From positions 803,933 to 867,932 of the forward strand of contig JAKOGI010000105.1 in assembly GCA_029747015.1 (NCBI GenBank): a stretch of DNA of 64,000 nucleotides. The letters run 5' to 3'. A model generated the notes under the pieces. That model saw only the letters and a program-made list of their open reading frames with translations. It had not been told where the DNA came from and ran no database searches. This DNA is from Carnegiea gigantea (lineage: Eukaryota > Streptophyta > Magnoliopsida > Caryophyllales > Cactaceae). Both the position numbers and the translations under genes were made by a program. Of this stretch, positions 1 to 10,429 are shown piece by piece. The stretch's first letter is position 1. Each line of letters starts with the position of its first letter.

Positions 1-19
1 TATATGTATACAATAAAAT

Positions 20-165
20 GTTTGGCACCACAGCCAAGAAGCTCGGCATCGCAGCCATGGGGTGCCAAACGAGGAAAAAATTTTTTTGATGTCAGCAGAC
101 CCCACGGTCGGCCCATGGTGGACCCCATGGTCCGTGGTGACCTACTGTGGCCCACATTCAAGGAT
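20..165. promoter_or_regulatory. Palindrome cluster upstream of the extra ORF
   Basis: Bases 20-29 (GTTTGGCACC) and 61-70 (GGTGCCAAAC) are perfect 10-base inverted repeats around a 31-base gap. Several CCACGG, CCATGG and CCGTGG motifs follow to about 165, then a CT-rich leader and the ORF start at 535. The same arrangement is kept in element A at about 57600-57705. It resembles the palindromes found near TATA boxes in the LTRs of this window. A role as an internal promoter or RNA structure is inference only. Confidence 0.4.
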
Positions 166-534
166 TTTGACCGTAGTGACCCCTCATTTCGCACAAATTC
201 ATCTTCTTCTTCTTCGAGCTTCTCTCTCTCCCTCCATTTTCTCTCTCTAAAACCACCATAGTTAAAACCTTAAATCCTCCCTTATTTCTTCTCATTTTTC
301 CTTCATTTTCGCTTAAAATTCATCCTCTTCACCTAAACGTTCTCTTTCTTCCACAAATTTCATCTCATTCTTCTTCTTCTTTTTCTTCTTCTAACTTATC
401 TCATTTTCACTCATCCACCATAACCATCTTCTTTCTCTAATTCTTCGTCCTTTTACCTAAAATGTTCTTCTTTTTTTCCTTAAATTTGAATTTTTTAGGT
501 TTTTAGTTTTAATACTTGATTCATTTTGTGAAAA

Positions 535-1341
535 ATGGCTCCTACCAAAAGTCAAACACCGATCCGACCTCAAAGGGCATCTTGAACCTCTACTAATACG
601 CATGCTCAAGGTAGCATTCCTCGCCCGTTGGTTTGACAAATCCTGATCATGTTGCTAGATATAGTATTTGAATGAACGCATAGTTGTGGCAACTCGTTAT
701 TATGATGAGGAAATGTTAGCACGTTTAGGAATGTTAGATGATATTAGATGGTTGTTTGCACGAGGTGGCATGGGACACTTTATTGAAATAAAAGAGCATA
801 CATACCAGAACCTAACCTAGAGTTCCTAACACTCCTTGTTGAGGTCACTAGAAGGTCTCAATGTCAAGCAGGGTATATTTCATTTTATTTGTAAGGACAA
901 TTATACGAGTTGAACTTAGGTACTTTTAACAGTATATTTGATCTTCAACCTAGTATGGATTTATCGAACTGATAAGTCCCCCATGAATTCAACCCAAATG
1001 CATTTTAAGGCAAGCTTTTGGAGAGTGTTACGTACAACACTAGTTCATCGAAGTGCACATATACTAGGAACCCTTATATTCACGTCGCCCAGCGTATCCT
1101 AGCTTGCTGTTTCTTTACTCGAGATGATAGTCTGGATGTCCCGAGATTATCTGAGCTGTATTTGTTGCCCTGTATGCTCGACGGTGTCTAGCTTGACCCC
1201 GATTTGTTTTTGGCCAGGCAATTATGTAGTGCTGCTGTTAGCACTAAGGGTAGGATAGTCATCAGTGGGATTATAACTACTATTGCTAGATTTTTGGGTA
1301 TTGAGTCCAACCTTAAGGATAGAGTTTCTAGGTCCAAGCGG
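535..1341 (+). pseudogene. ATHILA ORF-1-like protein, 5' part (element E)
   Basis: Reading from the ATG at 535 gives MAPTKSQTP, the same start as the copies at 57193 and 11713 on the minus strand. At 690-800 it encodes RYYDEEMLARLGMLDD and then LFARGGMGHFIEI, a block I recognise as the ATHILA ORF-1 type (Pfam PF03078 from memory). An early stop follows PQRAS, and further stops and frame changes occur, so it cannot make the full protein. F interrupts it at 1341; the remainder is at 8131-8586. The function of this protein family is not established. No zinc finger or enzyme motif is visible. Confidence 0.7.
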
Positions 1342-2632
1342 TGATCGAACTATGAAGGGAAATCACAAATACTCAAAGCTGATTCCAAAGCTAAACTAAG
1401 CAAGCTGAAATCAAACTTGAGTTTAAGTGAGATCATGAATGAATGAGTAAATGAAGGATAATCTAAACCCTTGCTTAGATATGGAAACACCACTAAGCTT
1501 GAGTTAGAGTCCTTAACCTTAATTAGGATATAGAAACACCACCTAATTAAGTGTTAAGACTTACTTGATCATCACCTTAATCCACCAAATTAAGGATAAG
1601 CAAGTGAAGTATTTAGGGGAAACGAAAACAAAATGCTCTCAATTCTGGCTGTATTCAATATTCAAGTATGAATTACAAAGTGAAACATCCAAGGCCTTAT
1701 ACACGCAACCCTTTGGCTAGAAAGCAGCAAAGGAAGCTTCCTCCCTTGAAAGGAAACAACTAACCAAGCTTAGCTAAGTGCTTAAGACTAATCTATTTCG
1801 TAAGCTTGATTAATCTAAGCTACTTCCAACCAGAATACAAGGGGAGCAAGATAAATGATGATACTTAACCTTAATACACTTAAATTAAGCTAATACATCA
1901 GTTTACAGCAAAGAAGTAAAGAAAAGCAGCCGTAAAGTAGGAGCACTTTTTGACTAACCAATCCGATTGCAAGATGCAAAATCTCTTTTTATTTTCTCAT
2001 TGGTTGCTCTTCCTAAAACCTGTTTTAGCTGCCAATGATGATGTTCCTAGTCTCCTTGATGCATGATTGAAGCAAGCAAGTGAGAATTCAGCTAAGGAAA
2101 CCCTTGGAAGGAGGAAAGACACGCAACAGCTTAACCGGGTTCTAGAAGTGGGTTTCAACTCGGTTTTGTGCCTTTGTTTCTACCAATGAAAAGTGAGCAT
2201 GATTTTAATTTCAGGCCATAGGGGAATCCTTAGGATGTGTAAAAACCCCCCTGCAAAGAAATCAAGGTGAAATCATGTTTAAGTGGGAGATTTCCACTAA
2301 AATATTGTACCGTGCAGTTTTGGTCCCAAACGGACAGGTTAAGAAAAGGGCTTTATTTCTTCATCTCGACTGAGCATGATTGACTTTAAATGCTTGGACC
2401 TGAAAGTTAACATCTTGAGGATCCCAAAAATGCAAAAATATCAAATTTAAGCCGTAATGTAGCTTACGTAATCAAGTGAACAAAACCGGGAACATTCTGG
2501 CTGTTTAACCCGGTTGCATCAGTTTGGCTCTTTTTTAGAATGTGAGCCATTACTTGAACTTTAGAGCTTGCATTTGACCTTACTAGACTCTTAGGACCTT
2601 CTTCAATGTTTTGGCTTAAGGGGACTCCATCA
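1342..2632 (-). repeat. 3' LTR of gypsy element F
   Basis: Plus-strand ends are TGATCGAAC and CTCCATCA, matching TGATGGAAC and CTCTATCA of the partner LTR at 7116-8130. It is about 280 bases longer than its partner, mainly because bases near 2160-2400 are absent from the 5' LTR. It reads as U3 at the right and U5 at the left. Many substitutions separate the pair, so the insertion is old. Confidence 0.88.
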
Positions 2633-2645
2633 TCCTCCCCTTGTC
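2633..2645 (-). other. Polypurine tract of element F
   Basis: The minus strand reads AAGGGGAGGA directly before the 3' LTR, the usual plus-strand primer position. The open frame at 2464-2865 reads straight through it (residues SSRQGEDDG) into the LTR, so the C-terminus of pol overlaps the tract. Confidence 0.7.
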
Positions 2646-3975
2646 GAGAAGATTTGATCCTCAAATCAGTAAGGTAATCATCAGCTTGGTATGCACTCAA
2701 GTCAGCCACATTGAATGTAGCTGAAACACCATAGTCACCTGGCAAATCACCCTTATAAGCATTGTCATTAATTCTTTCAGGTACCTCAAATGGACCATCA
2801 GCTCTTGGCATTAACTTGTTCTTCCTTTTGGAGGGAAACTGTTCCTTTCTAAGGTGTATCCACATGAGCTCTCCAAGTTAAAAAACCATCTTTCTCCTAT
2901 GCTTGTTGGCTTGGGATTCATAAGATGCATTAGTATTCTTAATTCTAGCCTTAACTAACTTATGGATCTTTTGAATCTCTTCTACTCTAGCAGCTGCATC
3001 TGCACTAGGCTTTTACTCTAATGGTCTTGGAGCAAGATCAATGGGACTTAAGGGATCAATCCAATACACCACCTTAAAAGGGGATAAACCAATAGCCTTG
3101 CTAAGAGCTTTGTTATAAACAAATTTAGCACACGATAAGAGCAAATCCCAAGCTTTGGCATGAGGTCTAATCAAAGCCCTTAGGAGAGTACCTAGGGTTT
3201 GATTTGTCATTGCTGTTTATTCATTAGTTTGGGGATGACAAGTGGTACTATACATGAGTTTAGTACCAAGTTTCTTCCACAAGGTAACCTAAAAATGACT
3301 TTAAAACTTTGTATCCCTATTAGAAATAATGGACTGAGGGATACCATGTAATCTGGTTACCTCTTTAAAGTATAACTCTGCAATGTGCGTGGTATCATTG
3401 GTTTTGCTCCATGGAATGAAATGTGCCATCTTTGAAAATATGTCCACCACGACAAATATAGAATCCTTGCCCCTTTGGATTCTAAGTAAACCTAAAATAG
3501 AGTCAACTCTTACATCCACCCAAGGTAGAGTGGGATCGAGAAGGGGCGTGTATAAGCCATGGGGTAAGGTATGACTCTTGGCAGCTTGGCATGTTCCACA
3601 CTTTCTTAGCATGTCTTGAGCATCCTTCTCCATTCTATGCCAGTAATAATGTTTCTTTAACATAGTTAAGGTCTTGGATTCACCAAAATGACCAGCCAAG
3701 GAACCTTTATGCACTTCTCTGATTACAAGCTCATGAGTGCTACACTTATGGATACATAGTCGTGCACCTTTAAATAGAAACTCTTGTTGGACTAAGAAAT
3801 CCTCCTTGGGATGCTTTTGGCAATTAGAATACAAATTCCTAAGGTCTTCATCATCAGCATATAGGCATTTTAGCTGCGCAAAGCCAAGAACATAAGCATC
3901 TAACTGAAATAAAAGCAAGTACCTTTGGGATAAAGCATCAGCTCCTTGGTTGAGTTTTCCAGATTTATGCTTCAT
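2646..3975 (-). pseudogene. Integrase region of pol (element F)
   Basis: The fragment at 3975-3301 begins with the end of RNase H (GADALSQR). It then gives the integrase zinc-binding part (GHFGESKTLTMLKKHYYW, CGTCQAAKS) and the start of the catalytic core (WVDVRVDSILGL, DIFSKMAHFIPW, ending NRDTKF). The usual core motif is DFI.GLP, so the first catalytic Asp region is altered. A second fragment (3210-3013) covers the end of the core with an 'H..AKAWD.LL..A.F.YN' pattern. A third (2865-2464) is the C-terminal domain ([14 protein letters not shown]). The pieces are separated by stops or frame changes. Integrase would insert the cDNA into the genome; this copy is not functional. Confidence 0.85.
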
Positions 3976-5250
3976 TGTAAAGTGAAATAACTGTAAATAC
4001 TCAACCCATTTTGGCCTGATGTGAGTTCAACTTATGCTAGCCTTGAATGTACTTCAAAGCCTCATGATTAGAGTGAAGAATAAACTCACTAGTAATCAAA
4101 TAATGGCTCTAATGCTCTAGACATCTCACAATGGCATAAAACTTTTTATCATAGGTGGAGTACTCTCCTCTTGAATCACATAATTTCTCACTAAAGAAGG
4201 CTAATGGTTTACCTTCTTGAGTAAGAACACCACCTATACATACTCTAGAGGCATCATATTCAACTTTGAAGACTTTATCAAAGCATGGCAAGGAGAGAAC
4301 CGGTGCTTGAGTACGTCTTTTCTTGACTACTTCAAAGGCAGATTACGCTTTTGGTGTCCAAATAAATGATGTATCCTTGATAACAGTCACAGGGGGCCAT
4401 AATGGTCCTAAAACTTCGAATAAACCTCCTACAAATGGAAGCTAAGCCATGACAAGCACAGACATCATGAATGCTTCTTAGAATAGGCCATGACTGAATA
4501 GCTTCAATCTTGCTCTCATCTGCCTTGATTCCATCACCAGTGACAATATAACCTAAGAATGTTACCTCATGAGTGAAAAAGGAACATCTCTTAAGGTTAC
4601 CATATAGTCTCTCACATTCCAGAACAAGCATAACTTGAGCAAGATGATCTTGATGTTCATGCCCATCCTTGGAATAGATTAAGATATCATCGAAGTAAAC
4701 TGCCACAAACTTGCCTATGTACAGCCTGAAAACTTGATTATTAATCTCATGAATGTGCTAGGTGCATTTGAAAGACCAAAAGGCATAACCAACCATTTAT
4801 AAAGCCCTCCTTTAGTTTTAAACGCCGTCTTCCATTCATCACCTTCTCTAAACCGAATCTAGTAGTAACCACTTCGAAAGTCTATCTTTGAAAACACCTT
4901 AGAGCTATGTAATTCATCTAGCATGTCTTTAGGTCTAGGTATGGGATACCTATACTTAATTTTGATTTTGTTAATGGCCCTACTATCCACACACATACGC
5001 ATTCCTCCATCCTTTTTCGGAACTAAAAGAGCAGGCACAGCACACGGACTCAAGGACTCTTAAACTAAGCCATTTAACATCAATTCTTCAACTTGCCATT
5101 GAATCTTCGTGGTTTCTTTGTGATTCATCCTATAAGCTAGCTTATTAGGAAGAATAGAACTAGGAATGAGATCAATATGGTGTCGGATATCCCTTTTAGG
5201 AGGTAAACCGGTGGGTATCTCCTCAGGAAACAAATGACACAAGTTTTGAA
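3976..5250 (-). pseudogene. Reverse transcriptase and RNase H of pol (element F)
   Basis: In order on the minus strand are the RT entry region (RDIRHHIDLIPSS, about 5190), [19 protein letters not shown] and KIDFRSGYY (5053-4859), and the polymerase motif VYFDDILIYSKD at about 4700. The RNase H start (FKVEYDASRVCIGGVL, then KPLAFFSEKL) is at 4291-4109. The FDD box and the RNase H Asp are still present. Frames break at about 5059, 4858, 4331 and 4108. The order PR-RT-RH-IN places it in Ty3/gypsy rather than copia. Confidence 0.87.
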
Positions 5251-5763
5251 TGAGTGCTTTGGCCATGGGGTGAGCGGGTAAGGGGTTTTCTAGTTCGTCT
5301 TGTACACTCAATATCCACTCCTTAAAGGCCATGAATTCATGTTGTGAGGCCTTTAACAAAAGTTCACTAACTGTGAGTAGCAAATTAGAATGTTTGGGCT
5401 TATTTTGAGGCTTGATTTCGTGGCGTTTAGATCGAGATAAAGGGGCTAGGGTAATCTTCTTACCATCCTTAGTAAAGTAGTAAGTATTTAAGTGGCCATT
5501 ATGCATAACCCTATGACCATACAACCATGGTCTTCCCAAAAGCATATGACAAGCATCCATGGGAATTACATCACACCAAAGTTCATCTTGATAGTTCTTT
5601 CCAATGGAGAAAGAAACAAGGCACTGTGATTCACTCGGATTCCATTGTTTTGATTCAACCATTGAATGTTATCAGGGTGTGGATGAGTCATGGTTTGTAA
5701 TCCTAGTTTCTCAATCATGCTTAGGGAAATCACATTTGCACAGCTTCCTCCATCAATAATCAC
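5251..5763 (-). pseudogene. Aspartic protease region (element F)
   Basis: The minus strand at 5763 reads MIIDGGSCANVISLSMIEKL, the DGGS variant of the retroviral-type active site found in this gypsy lineage. The frame then shifts to the 5662 frame, which continues with SFSIGKNYQDELWCDVIPMD and LLGRPWLYGHR, the second conserved protease block (LLGRPW). A linker of about 100 residues leads into RT. The protease would cut the gag-pol polyprotein. One frameshift near 5600 breaks it. Confidence 0.8.
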
Positions 5764-6995
5764 TGAATATACCTTCCCTTAAACCGTACAATGAGAATAG
5801 AATATGTTCTCTCTTTGCTCGTCTTTAGCTCCTCTCTGGTTGCTTAGAACTCTCCTCAAAACCAACATTTCACCTTCATCAGCCTCCTCCACCACCTCCT
5901 CTTGAGTTTCCTCAAGCTCATCCTCACAATCATCCTTCTTTTCCTCCTCTTCAAGCACCTCTTTCACAGCTGACCATTCGGCTAAGGTAATCACCTTGTG
6001 GTTCAGATAGTTCGAAGCTATATGCCTAAGTCCTTAACATTTGAGGACCTTTTGTTGCTCATTAGATTGGGATCGGGTCTATTTTGAGGGGCTTGGTTCT
6101 TTTGTGGAGTTGGGGTTCTTTGTGGAAAGGAAGGGAATGGATTTGGCGGCTTAGAAATGGGATTAGAACTCCCCTTATTAAAGGGTTGGTTCCAGATAAA
6201 GGGTTTAGGATTCTGAGGTTGAGGGGGTTGTCTAGGTTTCTTTTGCCGCTCAACCTTGTGAGCAAGCATACAAACTTCATCAAAGGTAGTGTAAGCTTAT
6301 AAATCAACCATACTAGCATACCTAGGATCAAGACCTCCTAAGTACCTAACAATGGTTTGCTCTTCGGGTTCTTGTAAATCACACTTGATTACAAGTTTCT
6401 CAAACTCATGTTGAGAACAACAATCTTGAACATAAGTTGGGGGAAAAAAACGATCCCTAAGCTTGGATTTCATCTTCTCCTATGTTCTAATCCTTAACTT
6501 CCTCTCTCTAACCCGTTTAGCACAAAGGCTAGTCCACCATAATGAAGCATATTTTCTGAGCCTTAAGGCCACTAACTTGACCTTTTTATCTTCAGGAACA
6601 TCATTATACTCAAAAACACGCTCAACAGTATGTAATCAATCCAAGAATTCTTCAGGATCAAGCTTACCTTCCAACTCCGAGATTTCGACTTTGAAATCAT
6701 TGGTATTGGCTTGAAGCTGTGGTTCTGGTCTAGTCATTCTCAATGGTTCATCTTCACTAGATGAATCAATGTTATGACCAAACACTTGTTCTTTCCTTCT
6801 TGGTTCAGATTGGAGAGGTTCTTCATTTAGCTTTTGCTTTTGCTTCAAATAGGCACCAAGCTGTTTTCGTAGGTACTCATTCTGAGCCCTAGTTTCTTGT
6901 TCATGTTGAGCATCTTCATGGATTTTCTTAATCAACATCTCATTCTGCCTTATGAGTGCATTAAAGTTCTCTTCTAAACTCGTGCTAGAACTCAT
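5764..6995 (-). pseudogene. Gag region (element F)
   Basis: The likely start is MSSSTSLEENFNALIRQNE at 6995, followed by a predicted coiled coil and an acidic linker, then DFKVEISELEGKLDPEEFLD, the entry to the retrotransposon gag domain. The middle (6630-6300) is broken by stops but keeps recognisable gag pieces. A basic, Pro/Asn-rich tail follows (6269-6018); I found no intact CCHC knuckle there. An acidic stretch (EEEEKKDDCEDELEETQ, 5994-5779) precedes protease. It would form the particle shell. Broken in several places. Confidence 0.75.
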
Positions 6996-7099
6996 GTTGC
7001 TTTCGAATTGTGTTTAAGCTTAATTAGGAAATGTGTTTGGAATTGAATGGGGCTAATAAAGAAAAGTGGAGGGACGTATGAAGCCAAGGAAAAATGAAA

Positions 7100-7111
7100 G
7101 CTCTGATGCCA
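7100..7111 (-). other. Primer binding site of element F (initiator tRNA-Met type)
   Basis: The minus strand reads TGGCATCAGAGC, one base from TGGTATCAGAGC, the usual site complementary to plant initiator tRNA-Met. It sits four bases inside the 5' LTR edge at 7116. Confidence 0.85.
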
Positions 7112-7115
7112 AATA

Positions 7116-8130
7116 TGATGGAACCATGAAAGGAAATCACAGATATTTAAGGCTGATTCTAAAGTTAAACTGAGCAAGCTGAAATCAAACTTGAGTTTAA
7201 ATGAGATCACGAATGAATGAGTGAATGAAGGATAATCTAAACCCTTGCTTGGATAGAGAAACATCACTAAGCTTGAGTCGGTCCTTAACCTTAATTAGGA
7301 TACAGAAATACCACCCAGTTAAGTGTTAAGACTTACTTGATCACCACCTTAGTCGACCAAATTAAGGATAAGTAACTAAAGTATTTAGGGGAAACGAAAG
7401 CAAAATGCTCTCAATTCTGTTTGTATCCAAGGCCTTATGCACATGGCCCTTAGGCTAGAAAGTAGCAAAGGAGGTTTCCTCTCTAAGAAGGAAACATCTA
7501 AACAAGCTTAGCTAAGTGCTTAAGACTAATCTAGTTTATAAGCTTGATTAATCTAGGCTAATTACAACCAGAATACAAGGAAAGCAAGATAAATGATGAT
7601 ACTTAACCTTAACACACTTAAATTAAGCTAATACATTAGTTTACTAGCAAAGAAGTAGCCAGTAGGAGCACTTTTCGACTGACTAATTCGGTTGCAAGGA
7701 GCAAAATCTCTCTTTATTTTCTCAATGGTTGCTCTTCCTAAAACCTGTTTTAGCTGCCAATGATGATGTTCCTGGTCTCCTTGATGCATGATTGAAGCAA
7801 GCAAGTGAGTATTCAGCTGAGGAAACCCTTCGAAGGAGGAAAGACACGCAGCAGCTTAACTGGGTTCTAGAAACAGTTTTCAGCCCGATGCTTGGACCGA
7901 AAAATTAACATCTTAAGGATCCCAACAATGCAAAAATATCAAACTTCAGCCATAATGTAACTTAAATAATTAAGTGAAAAAAACTGGGAACATTCTGGCC
8001 ATTTAACCCGGTTGCATCAGTATGGCCCTTTTCCAGAATGTGAGCCATTGCTTGAAATTTGGAGCCTGCATTAGACCTTACTAGACTTTTAGGACCTTTC
8101 GCAATGTCTTGGCTTAAGGGGACTCTATCA
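7116..8130 (-). repeat. 5' LTR of gypsy element F
   Basis: Matches 1342-2632 along its length, with an internal deletion of roughly 240 bases near 7885. TG...CA ends are present (TGATGGAAC / CTCTATCA on the plus strand). The primer site adjoins its left edge, so this is the 5' LTR of a minus-strand element. Confidence 0.88.
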
Positions 8131-8135
8131 AGTGA
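8131..8135. repeat. Target-site duplication of F, right copy
   Basis: AGTGA here pairs with AGCGG at 1337-1341. The uninterrupted sequence in A (reverse of about 56350) reads AACGGCTTGATCAAG at this point, which supports AGCGG as the original. The two differences are C to T and G to A. Confidence 0.7.
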
Positions 8136-8586
8136 CTTGATCATGATGCTTTTGAAATCATGAACTTTTGTAAAATAGAGGTTGGACAATTGTTTTGTAT
8201 TTACACTGGGGATCGACTTTTACCGCTTCCTAATGTCGATCGAACCACCTTACCTCACTAGGCTAACCTTTATTGGGTACCTCATGAAGCCAAGGTTGTT
8301 CAACCCACACCTTATCCTCCACCCCCTCATTCTAGCCAAGCTGGACCTAGTTCTTCCTCTCAAGCACCACCTACTGACTGTGCTGACTTACAAGCCACCC
8401 TTACGTCCGTTCAAGAGGAGCAAGTGCCTCCGAGCTTATGTTGCTTTTGAGAATGTCACGTTTCGTGATTTTGTCACACAGTGCCACGACGAGCTCCGTG
8501 GGATACTTGCTACCCAGACAAAATATTTCCAAGACTATAGGGCATGTTTAAAGACCTGGTGGGATTGGCATATCTCTTATGGCTAA
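8131..8586 (+). pseudogene. ATHILA ORF-1-like protein, 3' part (element E)
   Basis: Completes the ORF begun at 535. An open frame at 8182-8586 ends WDWHISYG and TAA, and includes FENVTFRDFVTQCHDELRG and FQDYRACLKTWWDW. The same C-terminal text is found in D (near 10450-10560) and in A (near 37985-38110), where A has HISYG in another frame. The last third is Pro/Leu-rich. No function is known. Its ending is kept in several copies despite the decay upstream. Confidence 0.6.
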
Positions 8587-9461
8587 CCACTCCATCCTCC
8601 TCCACCACCTCCTTTCTGGTATCTTTTTGCTTTCCCCCTTCCCTTTTTCGCTTATGTGCCTACATTGAGGGCAATGTGTGATTTAAGCATGGGCGAGTTG
8701 TATATATTATTTGGCATCTGATGCCTGATTTGGTTTGGTGTGCTTGTGTTTTGTATGTATTATTTATGATAGTTTTTGGAGTTTTTATTATAGGTTTTAG
8801 TTTTATTTGGTTAACAACATTTTAGATGTGTATTTAGTTTTCTTTTCACTCTATGTTGCATTTTAGTTTTTCTTATAATAGTTTCTTCTTATAATTCTTA
8901 CATTTTTTTTCCTCGCATTATTAATAGGAGTATGCATAAAAAAATGAAAAGAAGAAAAAAAAGAAAAAGAATCCTATGATGATGATCTGTGTTGATTAGG
9001 TAGACTTCTTTGATTTAGTTTGATCCTTTGAATGGCTCAAATTGTTAATAAAAATGCTTGAGAATGAATTTACAAAATGAGCTTTATGATTTGACCATAT
9101 GTTGAGTGCGAGTTGATTACCCCATGACTCTTTACATGAACTTTGGTATATGTTTTCTAATGAGCTAGTTATGACTTTGGCAGATATCCCATGAGGCTTT
9201 GAGCTTTTAGAGACTATTTATCAATTTAGTCTCATGTTTCTTTCATGTGTGACTCTTCCTTGTCATCAATTCTCAAGAATTTGCTTTCACTCTCATTCAA
9301 GATCACATTTAGCAAATGCATTTAGGTAATATGATTGAGGCATTCTTTGATTTGTTAAACCCAACGACCAAATAGCCACATTTGTTATGTATTACATCCT
9401 TTGGTAGCCCCTTTGAGCTTATATCTGTTTTTCTTGATTTGAATCTCCTATTATAGCCACC

Positions 9462-10429
9462 TTTGTTCCCTCAATTCTCATTCCTTAGACTAAAATCTAC
9501 CATAAGCTTGACAAGACTCAAATTCACCATCACCAAAATTCAAACACCCTAGACAATCATGAGGACTTTCATAAGGTTGTAATAGTGCCATGGGTAAAGG
9601 TAAGAGGGGAACAAATGTTTTGGAAAGGTAGAGCTGGAAGCCATAGACTAAGAGCCAAATGTATCCAATGCAACATTACAACGTCCTCCTTAAACCAATA
9701 CGATTTAACAACAAAATACATCCCCAATTGAAGAGATGAAAGTTGAAAGACCCAAAAAATTGACAATTCTAACAAGGGTAACACTCTCTTTATTATTCAC
9801 CTTTTTTGGTTTTTTGTGTTCTTTTTTCTTTCATCTTTTTTTGTTTTCTAATTTTTTTCTTTTTTTTTTCTATCGTTCTCTTCATTTTTTCCAAAAGAGT
9901 TAGCCAAGGGAAATCCATACCAAACTTTAAATTCCAACTCTTCTCTAAACTTTATACAAAAAGAACGAGGGATTTTCTTTTTTCAAACAAGATCACACAT
10001 CCCTTCACCAAATAACCAAAATCCACTAAACGATCTAAATACTTCTTACTAGCTCCTAATCAAGCTTGATACAAAAGAATGAAATGTTGCTCTAGTCTTA
10101 GCTTAGGGGTAAGGTAATAATTTGTCCATAGCCATAGACTAATAATAGACAAAGTAAATTGCAACCTCGAGTTTAAAGAAAGCAAAATGCATATCTAAAA
10201 TGCTGTTAAGCAAATAAAACTAAAACCTACAATAAAAACTCTAAAAACTATCACAAATAATATATAGAAAACACAAGCACATCAAACCAAATTAGGCACC
10301 ATACGTCAAATAATATATACAACTCCCCCATACTTGAATCACACATTGCCCTCAATGTGGGCACATAAGAGAAAAAGGGAAGGGGAGAAGCAAAAAGATA
10401 TCAAAAAGGAGGTGGTGGTGGAGGATGAG
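9462..10429 (-). other. 3' noncoding region of element D
   Basis: Matches A at 36432-37080 and 37700-37960. It contains long T-rich runs (9800-9880). Near 10325-10440 there is a block, from TTGAATCACACATTGCC to a GGTGGTGG purine stretch, that is nearly identical in A (37850-37950) and inverted in E (8600-8700). I see no gene. Confidence 0.6.

Larger units (their letters stand above)
1..1341 (+). mobile_element. Athila-like element E, first fragment
   Basis: Plus-strand fragment of the same family as A (34956-61739) and D (9462-15452). Bases 1-530 match, in reverse, the region just upstream of the extra ORF in A (57195-57710): palindromes rich in CCACGG/CCATGG, then a long CT-rich leader (about 190-480). 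The ORF starts at 535. The fragment stops at 1341, where gypsy element F is inserted, and resumes at 8131. Its gag, protease and 5' LTR would lie left of the window. The match between copies is visible by eye over hundreds of bases. Confidence 0.75.
1342..8130 (-). mobile_element. Ty3/gypsy LTR retrotransposon F, full length but decayed
   Basis: A 6.8 kb element with both LTRs (1342-2632 and 7116-8130), an initiator-Met-type primer site, and gag, protease, RT, RNase H and integrase in Ty3/gypsy order on the minus strand. It lies inside the extra ORF of element E. Reading across the gap joins a sequence that matches the uninterrupted copies in A and D. The flanking pentamers are AGCGG (1337-1341) and AGTGA (8131-8135), a target duplication with two transitions. 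All genes carry stops and frameshifts, so it is dead. LTR ends are TG...CA. Confidence 0.9.
8131..9461 (+). mobile_element. Athila-like element E, second fragment
   Basis: Continues E after the F insertion: the end of the extra ORF to 8586, then 3' noncoding sequence that matches A read in reverse from about 37980 to 37088. The match ends at about 9461, in the middle of the 3' noncoding region. No polypurine tract or 3' LTR of E follows. Instead, sequence of the same family in the opposite direction begins (element D). Confidence 0.75.

Noticed and set aside
20..70. Inverted repeat as a microRNA precursor
   Set aside because: Arms of ten bases are too short for a plant miRNA hairpin.
4..261. 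85-residue plus-strand open frame with Ser-rich end
   Set aside because: It covers palindromes and a CT-rich leader that match a noncoding stretch in element A. The real start of this element's ORF is at 535.
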